A stretch of 64,000 nucleotides of DNA. Origin: Ariolimax columbianus. Taxonomy: Eukaryota; Mollusca; Gastropoda; Stylommatophora; Arionidae. Both the position numbers and the translations under genes were made by a program. The stretch spans positions 31,127,479-31,191,478 of the forward strand of contig JAVGWX010000012.1 of assembly GCA_036924085.1 (NCBI GenBank), in the 5' to 3' direction. Position 1 is the first letter of the stretch; every line of letters begins with the position of its first letter. Below are positions 1 to 11,540 of this stretch, piece by piece. The notes below the pieces were generated by a model, which had not been told where the DNA came from, did no database searches, and worked only from the letters and a program-made list of their open reading frames with translations.

Positions 1-390
1 CTGCTGCCATTATTGCTCATAATTATCTCGGGTATCGTCTGGTACTCCGCTCTGTTCTGTTTGTTTCCGTGTAGTTTCAAAGGCTACCCAACTCTAAATC
101 CCAGACATTGCTAAACGAAAACATGACGTCAGATCATCAACATGAGATTCCTATCTATAAATGTCATATTCTGACACATGACCTTATTTACATATGTGAT
201 TATTTTGAACCACAAACGCGAGATCAGTTGTACACAACCACATAAGGCATGTACATATTTATGTGCATTGTGTACTTACTATACTATTCAGACAAGTGCC
301 ATCAGTGTACAGTGAGTCTTAAACTGGCAGCGTCTGCAGACCTTGTCTAGGTTGCATGAATGAATACATATATTACCTAGCTCCTTGACA
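1..390. other. No gene recognised
   Basis: AT-rich unique-looking sequence before the first minisatellite. No coding potential or known repeat was recognised. Confidence 0.5.
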
Positions 391-660
391 ATTTCTTCTT
401 TCTTCTCTCTAACCACATCTATTTCTTTTTTCTTCTCTCTAGCCACATCTATTTCTTCTTTCTTCTCTCTAACCACATCTATTTCTTCTTTCTTCTCTCT
501 AACCACATCTATTTCTTCTTTTTTCTCTCTAACCACATCTATTTCTTCTTTTTTCTCTCAAGCCACATCTATTTCTTCTTTCTTCTCTCTAGCCACATCT
601 ATTTCTTCTTTCTTCTCTCTAACCACATCTATTTCTTCTTTCTTCTCTCTAGCCACATCT
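391..660. repeat. 30-bp minisatellite, 9 copies
   Basis: Nine near-identical 30-bp units in register, each ending aaccacatct or agccacatct. They are pyrimidine-rich on the + strand. ORFs on both strands are a by-product of a 30-bp (10-codon) unit. Confidence 0.95.
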
Positions 661-794
661 ATAGTTCATATACACTTGGTCTGCTTCAGACTTCTCAGCA
701 TCATGCAGTTTATCTCTGTCAAATATTTTTCCTCTCATAAACTGGGCAATTCCAGGCTTCTGTCGTCACAATTCAGTTCATCTCTCAAATAACC
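661..794. repeat. Degenerate dispersed repeat between two arrays
   Basis: The segment around ttcagttcatctctcaaat resembles the unit of the 72-bp array downstream and sequence at 35700-35830. It is probably a remnant of one dispersed element of unknown class. Confidence 0.4.
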
Positions 795-1112
795 ACGGGG
801 CAGCGCATGAGCTGCAGTGGTCAGCGACCCATAGCTGACTGCTAGCGTCAGGGCCAGCGAACCAGAGCTGAGCAGCGCATGAGCTGCAGTGGTCAGCGAC
901 CCATAGCTGACTGCTAGCGTCAGGGCCAGCGAACCAAAGCTGCCAAGACCCTTCTACACCTCCACGTGGTGATCCTGGATAACAGGCTGCAGCAGGGCGG
1001 ACTGGCTAAGGAGAAGGGATCTAATAGGGAATGCTAACCCGGTACTCAAAAAATGCTTGCTGAAGTCGTATGTGTCGGGAGATTGAGAACGAACGAAGCC
1101 AAGCCAAATAGC
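795..1112 (+). mobile_element. SINE-4 copy, rearranged
   Basis: The head segment beginning gcagcgcatgagctgcagtg is present twice in tandem, and part of the 3' half is deleted. The tail is gaagccaagcc, flanked by aaataaccac and aaatagccac, which look like a target-site duplication with one change. Confidence 0.8.
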
Positions 1113-1125
1113 CACATACATTTCA

Positions 1126-1440
1126 TTCATAAACTAGACAGTCTAGTCTTTTATCATCATCATACAGTTTTTCTCTTAAATAGTCACAACAATTTCTTTA
1201 ATAATCTAAACAGTCTAGTCTTTTATCATCATCATACAGTTTTTCTCTTAAATAGTCACAACAATTTCTTTAATAATCTAAACAGTCTAGTCTTTTATCA
1301 TCATCATACAGTTTTTCTCTTAAATAGTCACAACAATTTCTTTAATAATCTAAACAGTCTAGTCTTTTATCATCATCATACAGTTTTTCTCTTAAATAGT
1401 CACAACAATTTCTTTAATAATCTAAACAGTCTAGGCTTCT
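1126..1440. repeat. 72-bp minisatellite, about 4.3 copies
   Basis: Units start at 1141, 1213, 1285, 1357 and 1429 with gtctagtcttttatcatcat and are nearly identical. The 24-codon unit produces a spurious ORF. Confidence 0.95.
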
Positions 1441-1725
1441 CTCATCATACAGTTCATCCATCAAATACATACCACAAACGTGACAGTCCGTCTCTGGCTT
1501 CTCTAGTCGCCATACACTTCCTTAACATAAACATGTCTGTGTGCCCCAAGCTCCTGCCATACTCATGAAGTGTATTCCACATTTAAACTATCACTCTACT
1601 CCTCTTGTGGAGCTGACGTATATTTAAAATGAACTATACTTTGTGTCTGCCTCGGGCGAATAACGAGCGAAGATGCATAAAAATATCCTCAGCACCCATA
1701 CTGCAAAATTGTAAGAACCGCTGAT
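1441..1725. other. Unclassified, repeat-like
   Basis: This continues the ancestor of the 72-bp unit (cttctctcatcatacagttc). The part near 1590 resembles 35840-35880. No gene is seen. Confidence 0.4.
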
Positions 1726-1737
1726 CTATTATAGCTG

Positions 1738-2101
1738 GCTTGGCTTGGCTTAGCTTCCTTCGTTCTCAATCTCTCACTACCAAACCCTGAAAGGGCTTAA
1801 GTAGCAGAATGTAGTCCAGAGAACGGAATGCGTTGTGTCGTAGTTTACAGCTTGACTGCGATATTTGCACCTTTCGATCCAACACATCCGACTTCAGCAA
1901 GCATTTTCTGAGTACTAGGTTAGCATTCCCTCTTCTATCCCTTCTACTTAGCCAGTCTGCTCTGCTGCAGCCTGTTATCCATGATCACCGCGTGGAGGTG
2001 TAGAAGGGTCTTGGCAGCTTTGGTTCGCTGGCCCTGACGGTAACAGTCAGCTATGGGTCGCTGACCACTGCAGCTCATGCGCTGCTCAGTATCTTGATCC
2101 C
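1738..2101 (-). mobile_element. SINE-4, full length, with target-site duplication
   Basis: About 364 bp, tail at the left (ggcttggcttggctta is the reverse of the AAGCC-type tail). The 12-bp duplication ctattatagctg occurs at 1726-1737 and 2102-2113. This is the family's standard length. Confidence 0.92.
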
Positions 2102-2289
2102 CTATTATAGCTGATTGTTGATTGTTTAGTTATCCAGTACCTCGAACCTCTTCAATCAGTCAAATGAAGATCAACAATGTGCTACTAAACGTAACGTTTT
2201 GTGTCTGTTACCCTTGCCTACCTATATGATTTCCTTAAGGAAAAACAGTTTTTATTCCATTGGATAAGTTATGGAAATCAAAAAAGTTT

Positions 2290-2555
2290 GGGATCACGAT
2301 GCTGAGCAGGGCATTAGCTGTCGGGGTCAGCGACCTGAAGCTGACTACTAGTGTCAGGGTCAGCGACCCACAGCTGTCAAGACCCTTATCCACCTCCATG
2401 TGGTGATCCTGGATAACAGGCTGCAACAGGGCAGACTGGCTAAAGAGAAGGGATCGAAGAGGGAAGGCTAACCTGATACCCAGAAATGTCATGTTGAAGT
2501 CTGATGTGTCGGACAAAAAAGGTGCAAATATCGCAGTCAAGCTGTAAACTACAAC
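2290..2555 (+). mobile_element. SINE-4 copy, divergent
   Basis: Starts gggatcacgatgctgagcag and matches the family through the tgcaaatatcgcagtcaagc region, then ends early without the AAGCC tail. Confidence 0.8.
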
Positions 2556-2619
2556 ACAACACATTTCGTTTTCCTATCTACGTCCTGCAAGTAAGAACGT
2601 AGTAGTCTAGCTAAAATGG

Positions 2620-3080
2620 TCTGAAGAGGAAAAGATCAAGAAGATAAAGAAGAAGATAAAGAAGAAGAAGATAAAGAAGAAGAAGATAAAGAAGAAGAAG
2701 ATAAAGAAGAAGAAGATAAAGAAGAAGAAGATAAAGAAGAAGAAGATAAAGAAGAAGAAGATAAAGAAGAAGAAGATAAAGAAGAAGATAAAGAAGAAGA
2801 AGATAAAGAAGATCAAAAAAGATCAAAAAGAAGAAAAATATAAAAAGAAGGAAAAGATCAAAAAGAAGAAGATAAAGAAGAAGAAGATAAAGAAGAAGAT
2901 AAAGAAGATCAAAAAAGATCAAAAAGAAGAAAAATATAAAAAGAAGGAAAAGATCAAAAAGAAGAAGATCAAGAAGAAGAAGATAAAGAAGAAGATAAAG
3001 AAGATCAAAAAAGATCAAAAAGAAGAAAAATATAAAAAGAAGGAAAAGATCAAAAAGAAGAAGATAAAGAAAAATTATAG
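2620..3080. repeat. 15-bp purine-rich minisatellite with longer-range repeat
   Basis: Units of gaagaagaagataaa alternate with a longer block containing gatcaaaaagaagaaaaata, which recurs three times. Purines lie on the + strand. Leu/Ile/Phe-rich ORFs here are artefacts. Confidence 0.93.
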
Positions 3081-3104
3081 AGGAAAAGAAGTACAGCTGA
3101 TGAC

Positions 3105-3310
3105 GAGATGCATAACTGAATGCAAATACATTCTGAGATTACTGAAGTTTGAGAACCGCTGACAATCTTAATCTGATCATTTGATTTATCAATTGACCTC
3201 AGACGGCTCCAGGTTTAACCGCATGTGTCAACATTACGCCTCTCGTGGTTAAACCATGTTTCAAGATCAACTAGAATACAAACAAAATGTGAAATCAATC
3301 ATTCACTGTG
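3105..3310 (+). repeat. Duplicated flank, copy 1
   Basis: The sequence from cataactgaatgcaaatac onward is about 80% like 6708-6935, including gagaaccgctgacaatctta and the accgcatgtgtcaacattac segment. Each copy lies directly 3' of a purine-rich array. Confidence 0.85.
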
Positions 3311-3353
3311 TCGCATCATCCATCATTGCCACTGTGGTCTAGACCTGTTATGT

Positions 3354-3545
3354 GGGGACGGCGTGGGCTAGTGGTTAAGTGACACGGCTCACAACCCGAA
3401 GGTGCTGGTTTCTATCCCAATCACAGCACGGGGCGTTACCCCGGGGAAGCAAGCCTTTAGAAAATGCAGGAGGAAGCTGACCCTTACATAAAATGCATGC
3501 CGAAGTTAGATGTACTGGGCCGATAGGCGCAAAATAAAAGCAATA
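3354..3545 (+). mobile_element. SINE-1, 3'-truncated
   Basis: The tRNA-like head has an A box (gtgggctagtggttaag) and a degenerate B box. The family body (gaaaatgcaggaggaagc, atgcatgccgaagtt) follows, ending around gcgcaaaataaaagc. Confidence 0.9.
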
Positions 3546-3869
3546 TGGTAGAAGTATTTATGTATGTGACGGAGACAAAAGGATCAGTGCCGCAGTGAAA
3601 CCATGTCACAAAAGACGACTGACACTACAGCCGAATCCCACCACCCTCCCCTCTTAGGTTAGGAAACTATTGTCACGGAGCTAGAGAGGAGGATATGGCA
3701 ACTGCCACACTGATGCATCGTTAAAGGCCACTATCAGCTCTGCCTAACCCACAGGGTAGACAAAATTACATCGCACAACGAAGGCAGCACTTCATCTGCG
3801 ACAACAGTGTTCACTATGAGACCACCTTTTCTAAAAACGTTCCTTTTTTAACATTATTTTTTCGAGGGT
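3546..3869. other. No gene recognised
   Basis: Unique-looking sequence between SINE-1 and the large purine array. No exon or element was recognised. Confidence 0.5.
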
Positions 3870-6692
3870 CTGAAAAAGAACAAGATGAAGAAGGAAATGG
3901 AAAAGAATAAGATGAAGGAAATGAACAAGGAGGGTGAAGGAAATGGACAAGAAGAGGATGGAGGAAATTAAGATGAAGGAAATGAACAAGAAGAAGATGA
4001 AGAACACGAAGAAAATGGAGGAAATGAAGAACGAGGAGGAAATGAAGAACGAGGAGGAAATGGACAAGGAGGAAATGAAGAACGAGGAGGAAATGAAGAA
4101 CAAGAAGGAAATGAAGAACGAGGAGGAAATGAAGAACAAGAAGGAAATGAAGAACGAGGAGGAAATGAAGAACGAGGAGGAAATGAAGAACAAGAAGGAA
4201 ATGAAGAACGAGGAGGAAATGAAGAACGAGGAGGAAATGAAGAACAAGAAGGAAATGAAGAACGAGGAGGAAATGAAGAACAAGAAGGAAATGAAGAACG
4301 AGGAGGAAATGAAGAACGAGGAGGAAATGAAGAACAAGAAGGAAATGAAGAACGAGGAGGAAATGAAGAACGAGGAGGAAATGAAGAACGAGGAGGAAAT
4401 GAAGAACAAGAAGGAAATGAAGAACGAGGAGGAAATGAAGAACCTGGAGGAAATGAAGAACCTGGAGGAAATGAAGAACGAGGAGGAAATGAAGAACGAG
4501 GAGGAAATGAAGAACGAGGAGGAAATGAAGAACGAGGAGGAAATGAAGAACGAGGAGGAAATGAAGAACGAGGAGGAAATGAAGAACGAGGAGGAAATGA
4601 AGAACGAGGAGGAAATGGACAAGGAGGAGGAAATGAAGAAGGAAATGGAGAACGAGAAGGAAATGGACAAGAAGGAAATGAAGAAGGGAATGGTGGAGGA
4701 AATGGAGGAGGAGGAGGAAATGGAGAACGAGAAGGAAATGAAGAACGAGGAGGAAATGAAGAACGAGGAGGAAATGAAGAACGAGGAGGAAATGAAGAAC
4801 CTGGAGGAAATGAAGAACGAGGAGGAAATGAAGAACAAGAAGGAAATGAAGAACAAGAAGGAAATGAAGAACGAGGAGGAAATGAAGAACGAGGAGGAAA
4901 TGAAGAACGAGGAGGAAATGAAGAACGAGGAGGAAATGAAGAACGAGGAGGAAATGAAGAACGAGGAGGAAATGAAGAACCTGGAGGAAATGAAGAACGA
5001 GGAGGAAATGAAGAACAAGAAGGAAATGAAGAACAAGAAGGAAATGAAGAACGAGGAGGAAATGAAGAACGAGGAGGAAATGAAGAACGAGGAGGAAATG
5101 AAGAACGAGGAGGAAATGGACAAGGAGGAGGAAATGAAGAAGGAAATGAAGAACGAGAAGGAAATGGACAAGAAGGAAATGAAGAAGGGAATGGTGGAGG
5201 AAATGGAGGAGGAGGAGGAAATGGAGAACGAGAAGGAAATGAAGAAGGAGGAGGAAATGGAGAACGAGAAGGAAATGGACAAGAAGGAAATGAAGAACGA
5301 GGAGGAAATGGACAAGAAGGAAATGAAGAACGAGGAGGAAATGGACAAGAAGGAAATGAAGAACGAGGAGGAAATGGACAAGAAGGAAATGGAGAACGAG
5401 GAGGAAATGGACAAGAAGGAAATGAAGAACGAGAAGGAAATGGACAAGAAGGAAATGAAGAAGGGAATGGTGGAGGAAATGGAGGAGGAGGAGGAAATTG
5501 AGAACGAGAAGGAAATGAAGAAGGAGGAGGAAATGGAGAACGAGAAGGAAATGAAGAAGGAAATGGAGGAGGAGGAAATAAAGAACAAGAAGGAAATGGA
5601 GAACAAGAAGGAGGAAATGGGGGAGGAGGAGGAAATGAAGAATAAGAAATGAAGGAAATGAAGAACAAGAAATGAAGGAAATGAAGAACAAGAAATAAAG
5701 GAAATGAAGAACAAGAAATAAAGGAAATGAAGAACAAGAAATGAAGGAAATGAAGAACAAGAAATGAAGGAAATGAAGAACAAGAAATGAAGAACAAGAA
5801 ATGAAGGAAATGAAGAATAAAGGAAATGAAGAATAAAGGAAATGAAGAATAAAGGAAATGAAGGAAATGAAGAATAAAGGAAATGAAGAACAAGAAATGA
5901 AGGAAATGAAGAACAAGAAATAAAGTAAATGAAGAACAAGAAATGAAGGAAATGAAGAATAAAGGAAATGAAGAACAAGAAATGAAGGAAATGAAGAATA
6001 AAGGAAATGAAGAATAAAGGAAATGAAGAATAAAGGAAATGAAGAATAAAGGAAATGAAGAACAAGAAATGAAGGAAATGAAGAACAAGAAATGAAGGAA
6101 ATGAAGAACAAGAAATGAAGGAAATGAAGAACAAGAAATGAAGGAAATGAAGAATAAAGGAAATGAAGAATAAAGGAAATGAAGAATAAAGGAAATGAAG
6201 AAAAGGAAATGAAGAACAAGAAATGAAGGAAATGAAGAACAAGAAATGAAGGAAATGAAGAACAAGAAATGAAGGAAATGAAGAATAAAGGAAATGAAGA
6301 ACAAGAAATGAAGGAAATGAAGAATAAAGGAAATGAAGAATAAAGGAAATGAAGAACAAGAAATAAAGGAAATGAAGAACAAGAAATGAAGAACAAGAAA
6401 TGAAGGAAATGAAGAATAAAGGAAATGAAGAACAAGAAATGAAGGAAATGAAGAATAAAGGAAATGAAGAATAAAGGAAATGAAGAACAAGAAATGAAGG
6501 AAATGAAGAAAATAGAAATGAAGGAAATGAAGAATAAAGGAAATGAAGAATAAAGGAAATGAAGAACAAGAAATAAAGGAAGAATAAAGGAAATGAAGAA
6601 TAAAGGAAATGAAGAACAAGAAATGAAGGAAATGAAGAACAAGAAATGAAGGAAATGAAGAACAAGAAATGAAGGAAATGAAGAACAAGAAC
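3870..6692. repeat. 2.8-kb purine-rich minisatellite, compound
   Basis: From about 3930 to 5630 the unit is mainly 18 bp (gaaatgaagaacgaggag and variants with aacaag, aacctg, ggacaag), 16 of 18 bases purine. From 5640 to 6690 it changes to 17- and 23-bp units built from gaaatgaagaataaag and aagaacaagaaatgaagg. All long ORFs on both strands (572 to 944 residues) arise because the units lack stops in those frames. Confidence 0.96.
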
Positions 6693-6706
6693 AATCGCTA
6701 AAGACG

Positions 6707-6940
6707 ATTCATAACTGAATACATATGCTCCTCCAGACTACTGAAGTCTGAGAACCGCTGATAATCTTAATTAATCTTATCATTTGATTTATCAACTGAC
6801 CTCAGACGGCTTCTGGTTGAACCGCATGTGTCAACATTACGCGTCTTGTTTCGTGTTATTGCTGCGTGGTCAGCAATGTTTCAGCATCGATGATTCAACC
6901 AGAACACAAAACAAAATGTTCTACAAATCATTGTACCTCT
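6707..6940 (+). repeat. Duplicated flank, copy 2
   Basis: Homologous to 3105-3310 and likewise immediately 3' of a purine-rich array; for example gagaaccgctgataatctta and accgcatgtgtcaacattac. Confidence 0.85.
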
Positions 6941-7490
6941 CATGACAGTTTTGTTGAAGTTGTTAAGGGGACGGTATTTGGATAAGTCGTATTTCTTTTT
7001 CTTACTTCCCTTCGTGTTTCATCAAGCCGGAGAAGGTATGTAATAAATTCAGAATTTTAATGGTATAATTCGTCAAAAGGTAATTTTTACGGTACGTATT
7101 ACGGAATCTCTTTTAAAATGTTTCAGTAGCCTCATAACAAAACTTTCTTCTTTTTGCTTATCCTGTTATGACTTTCAGGTTATGAAGAGATTTCTAGAAT
7201 GAGCCCGACCATGTGCTTCGTGCACAGTGGCATTCGCTGTCTCAGATATTTATGTTTTCATGTTTTCTTTTTTTCATATCTTCATCCTTGTTGTCAATGC
7301 CACATGTATTTATCGTACACTTCTTAACTTTAGCTGTCATTGTAAGTTTTCGTGTCGTTTTCAAGATAATGTCTATATTCTATTTAAATATTTTATACAA
7401 ATCCGTTTCAAAACGAACACGAAAAATAGCAGTTGTGGCTGAAGGAATTCCCACACTGGGTAGATTAACTCTTCTGACGTTTAGTGGCAT
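6941..7490. other. No gene recognised
   Basis: AT-rich sequence. A possible donor-like gagaag|gtatgt at 7030-7041 and an acceptor-like gactttcag near 7175 do not bound a convincing coding exon. Confidence 0.45.
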
Positions 7491-7785
7491 TGTATCTTTC
7501 CTCACATCCAGAGCGCGCTGATGGTATGCCGGGGTCTTCCTGTCGGTTGTGCTATGCTTGGCTTCATCTGCGTAGCTCACTACTACGGAAATCACGTCGA
7601 TCCCCCACATCGTTAGCCAGGCTGCCATGAAAACAGATCATTTCCAGGAAAGACTTCGGGGAATACGAGATGAAGGGGAACACGAGATGAGGGTCTTGTC
7701 CAGTATATTTTGCCTGATCCTGACTAACATATCTGATCAGTATATTTTGCCTGACCCTGCCTAACATGTCTGACCAGACGTTAGT
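7490..7785 (-). repeat. Dispersed repeat family E
   Basis: Reverse-complement match to 19140-19490: the cctcacatccagagcgcgctg, atgcttggcttcatctg and agccaggctgcc blocks are shared. The tandemly doubled end with ttttgcctgaccctg lies at 7690-7785. The class is unknown. Confidence 0.8.
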
Positions 7786-7879
7786 TTTCCTATCCGAAAA
7801 ATAGTAGAGATGTACAGAGAATACTATTTTTTTTTAATGTAATCCAAGAAGACCTTGTATATCAAATTGTGTAAACACT

Positions 7880-8058
7880 TCACATTATATTTATCGCGAG
7901 GTAACCATTCAGGGGAGGGTATATACACCTAACATTATACTTATCGCGAGGTAACATTCCAAGGGAGGGTATATACACCTTACATTTAACTTATCGCGAG
8001 GTAACCATTCAGGGGAGGGTATACACACTTTACATTATACTTATCGCGAGGGAGGGTG
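7880..8058. repeat. 50-bp tandem repeat, about 3.4 copies
   Basis: The motif ttatcgcgag recurs at 7891, 7941, 7991 and 8041, each time followed in the first three by gtaac and ggagggtata. Confidence 0.93.
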
Positions 8059-8059
8059 T

Positions 8060-8250
8060 TCATTTATTGGGTCTTGATATAAAATATCCGCCTCGGGTGC
8101 CGGAGATCGCGTGTTCGAAACGCGGTAGTGACCGTGATCTCTTGACAGTGAGATCGAACTCCCGTGTCCAGTGTCGAGCACGTTAAAAATTCCTTGGCAG
8201 TTAAAAATAGTATGCTTAACCACGGCTTAGCGGTCGCTGCCCTGAAAAAT
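8060..8250 (+). repeat. Partial tRNA-like SINE remnant
   Basis: Contains gcgtgttcgaaacgcgg, a B-box-like TPsiC stem-loop, but no paired A box was found. This could be the decayed head of another SINE. Confidence 0.4.
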
Positions 8251-8259
8251 TCAAATGAA

Positions 8260-8720
8260 AGATTACCAAAGATATTTTTTACTTTACCCACATGGCGCCC
8301 AACTGGCTGCGGGTCTACTTAGCTCTTTTATATCGGTAACAATCACGCTCCAAGAAACAGGTTGTATACAGACTCTGTTCAGTCTTCTAGACCAGTATAA
8401 AGACGTTAAGTTATTGTCCTTATAAATGCCGGGCTCACAGTAATAAACGAGTTGACATCCATGCTACGGAACCACCCATATTGATGACATAAGATTTGTA
8501 TATGGGAGATATATTGAAATAATACAATGACCATCTTGTTTTATAATGGAGGAATTACTTATCCACGGGTTTTAAGAGTTTGACGTAATGCGAGATTAAA
8601 CGGGAGACATTAAACATGTCTGTCTTCAAACTTGCGTCGTACAGGGATAGTCGGGGCGACTTAAAATACGAGGCAGGGGTCTATATTATCGAATTACAAG
8701 AACCCGTCTATACTCTTCGT
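8260..8720. other. Mostly unclassified; LINE 3'-tail motif near 8355-8415
   Basis: ggttgtatacagactctgtt followed by cttctagaccagtataaaga is the same 3'-end motif seen after LINE coding sequence at 37140-37200. The remainder is unrecognised. Confidence 0.5.
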
Positions 8721-8724
8721 AATC

Positions 8725-9056
8725 TCCCGCTACCAAGCCCTGAAAGGGCTTAAGTAGCAGAATGTAGTCCAGAGAACGGAATGCTTTGTGTCGTAGTTTA
8801 CAGCTTGACTGTGATATTTGCACCTTTCGGTCCAACACATCCGACTTCAACAAGCACTTTTTGAGTACCGGGTTAGCATTCCTTCTTTGATCCCTTCTCC
8901 TTAGCCAGTCTGCCCTGCTGCAGCGTGTTATCCAGGATCACCGCGTGGAGGTTTAGAAGGGTCTTGGCAGCTTTGGTTCGCTGGTCCTGACGCTAGCAGT
9001 CAGCTATGGGTCGCTGATCACTGCAGCTCATGCACTGCTCAGCATTTTGATCCCAT
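8725..9056 (-). mobile_element. SINE-4, nearly full length
   Basis: Matches the family from ctcccgctaccaagccctga to agcattttgatccc but lacks the AAGCC tail at its left end. Confidence 0.88.
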
Positions 9057-9650
9057 ATTCTTCGCATTTGATGAGTACCTTCTGTCTGTCCAGAGTGCAG
9101 TGTTATCGGTTCTAGATAATATAACCATTGTTCCCGCCGTTCATGTTATATCAAAACTCTTTAGCTGCCTGTTGAGCTCAGATCTCCAACAAATACACTC
9201 ATGTCCTGAGCCGCCCATCCAGTTTTGCCTACGTTATCAGTTTTTCCTTTGTCTCGAACTCTCTTCTCCGTGTGTGTTTTTTTCTGCTTCTACTTATCAT
9301 GCACTTAGGGTTCCAGAACAGAGGATATCTATTAAGGCTATCAGCTGGTTTCCTTAATGTGTGTCTTATCTAACACAGGCCCTTCTCCTCACGACATGTC
9401 CCACTGATATCTGTCTGGTTCTTTCCAACAGTTCCACATTAGTGTTCTTATCGTACCATTTGAATCTCTCTATTCTGCACAGACATCCGTTTAGGAAAGT
9501 CTAACTTTTTTCATAGTTGTTTTTGTTCTCCTTTTTTCAGAGCCGTACAAAAGAATAGACTTTACATTGGAGTTGAAGATGTATATGTTATTGTTGAACT
9601 TAATTTCTCTTGATTTCCATAAGTTCTCTAAGGCAATGTTTTTTAAGTAT
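9057..9650. repeat. Dispersed repeat family H (unclassified)
   Basis: The block tcagctggtttccttaatgt with following sequence recurs in similar form at 24405 and 58353. It is probably a decayed retroelement of unknown type. Confidence 0.5.
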
Positions 9651-9651
9651 G

Positions 9652-9899
9652 TTTTTTTTTTTGCATTCGCCTTATTTTTCTAATCCCCAAGGCCATGTGC
9701 GTTGCACTGTGGTTTTTATTTTGCGCCTGTCATCGTTGTGCATCCGACTTCAACATACATTTAATGTAAGGGTCTGCTTCCTCCTGCATTTAAAAGGGTT
9801 TGCTTCCAGGGGGTAACGGCCGGTGCTGTGATGGGGATCGAACCCAGTACCTTTGGGTTGAGAGCCTTGCCACTTAACAACTAGCCCACGCCGTCCCTT
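9652..9899 (-). mobile_element. SINE-1
   Basis: Reverse-oriented: the T-rich tail at left, then the core (gcatccgacttcaacatac), then the tRNA-like head with B box ggggatcgaacccagtacc and A box in the ccacttaacaactagcccac segment. Confidence 0.92.
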
Positions 9900-10104
9900 A
9901 CTCTCTAATTCAATGAAAGTTGGTCTCACCATTTGTATTCATATTTTGATATCTCTATCTGTACCTCCCACTTTGTCTGATGCTACCAATATAAAGGAAT
10001 GATTCCACATCTTGTAGGAGCATGTTTCCCACACACAATCTGGTTGTCATTAGTTACAATATTGATCAAGTGGCTCTTTCCTACCAGGTTTGACTGCTGA
10101 CCAG

Positions 10105-10272
10105 GTTTGCTTCAATCCGTCCATCAGGAAACAAATGGCACCACGCTATCTTCTCAACAGAGATATGTCCAAGGACAAGATACTGCTGAAACCAAGCCTT
10201 CAGGACAAGGATGCTATTTTCAAACTGGCATTAAACCCAAAACATTTTGTGGATATTCAGAAGAAACTGCAG
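10105..10272 (+). CDS. Ankyrin-protein exon A (first recognised exon, internal)
   Basis: This 168-nt segment is open in the frame that continues into the next exon; it begins VCFNPSIRKQMAPRYLLNRD and ends DIQKKLQ. The donor is CAG|gtcaga after 10272. The acceptor is ambiguous: CCAG|GTTTG occurs at both 10087 and 10104, so the exon may instead start at 10088 and carry 17 more bases (reading LTADQ before VCFN). It is basic and not yet ankyrin-like. It is in phase 0 with the exon at 14499. Upstream coding exons were not recognised. Confidence 0.75.
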
Positions 10273-10358
10273 GTCAGAATGGAGTGGTTACTAGTGATGA
10301 TTCTTTGTTCAGACTTTGTTTCAATTTTGCTATGTTGTTTTATGATTGCTTAATTACT

Positions 10359-10795
10359 CATGCAGCCCATCTTCATACAGACCATCTTCATATAGACCAT
10401 CTTCATATAGACCATCTTCATGCAGACCATCTTCATATAAACCATCTTCATGCAGACCATCTTCATGCATACCATCTTCATATAGACCATCTTCATGCAG
10501 CCCATTTTCATGCAGCCCATTTTCATGCAGCCCATTTTCATGCAGCCCATCTTCATGCAGACCATCTTCATGCAGACCATCTTCATGCAGACCATCTTCA
10601 TGCAGCCCATGTTCATGCAGCCCATGTTCATGCAGTCCATGTTCATGAAGCCCATTTTCATACAGCCCATTTTCATACAGACCCATTTTCATACAGACCC
10701 ATTTTCATACAGACCCATTTTCATACAGACCCATGTTCATACAGACCCATGTTCATACAGACCCATGTTCATACAGACCATCTTCATAAAATCTT
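10359..10795. repeat. 15/16-bp minisatellite in the intron after exon A
   Basis: About 28 units of cagaccatcttcatg and variants. The 3' part shifts to a 16-bp form (cagacccattttcata). The array begins about 87 bp after the donor at 10273. Confidence 0.95.
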
Positions 10796-11540
10796 CATAC
10801 AGACCAAAACCGAGGATGCGAGATGGAGGAGAAAAATGGTCAAAAGCAGATTTACATTTTATTTTAAATATTGTTATTCAGACAATTTAACAAATACACA
10901 GACAATGAGTCATCATGTGTTATATCTTTGCTCTATGGTGCTGAAAGGTTAACAGTCAGGTCAGGTCAGGTCAGAGCATCCCGTAACCGGTGAGGTTACT
11001 GTAACCTGCCAGGCATGTGGTAACATGTGACCGAGGAGGGTTGAATAAAGTGTTGCATTCCCAAACTGTAGAAATGTTGAGCCACAAAAACGTTGACATG
11101 TATAGACTGGACATCGTGTGTTTACTTGACATGTAATTGTTGAAGACCTCTGCTCCACAGGGGCATAAGATGTTTTGATTGATCAGTTGATTAATTTGTG
11201 AATTTAGAACCATCTTTTCTCAACCTTATTGTATATATGTACATAAGCATTTCATCTGTGGCATTCATTTTTTGTTTTTATTTTTTTATTATTAAATTCT
11301 TTATTGCACAATTTTAAAACAAAATGTTGTGTGATTTGAGGTGAAGTGAGGTGAAAATTCCCATGAGATGAAACGTGAGATGGTGGGAGTTACCCTTTGT
11401 GAGGTGAAAGATGACATACATTTATTTGTGAAAGCATAAATGAATGTACATATAAATGAATGCCAAAATAAAAAAATGCACATGTGTTCTTGCTGATACA
11501 TACCTATTCATTTTGCATATACATATATCTTTTCACACCC
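10796..11540. repeat. Unclassified intronic sequence with a family I fragment
   Basis: 10980-11170 (actgtaacctgccaggcatg and nearby) resembles family I at 28440-28620. A short tcaggtcaggtcaggtcag run precedes it. The rest is AT-rich and unrecognised. Confidence 0.5.

Noticed and set aside
3814..6694. ORFs of 908-944 residues on the - strand and 572 residues on the + strand
   Set aside because: They are translations of the purine-rich minisatellite in several frames at once. Low-complexity repeats with no stops explain them, with no start context or splice support.
7030..7210. Possible small exon between acceptor-like and donor-like sites
   Set aside because: No open frame fitting the exon chain, and no conserved protein motif.
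10107..10952. 281-residue His-rich + strand ORF
   Set aside because: It starts in a wrong frame of exon A and continues through a 15-bp array; the frame is incompatible with the exon chain.
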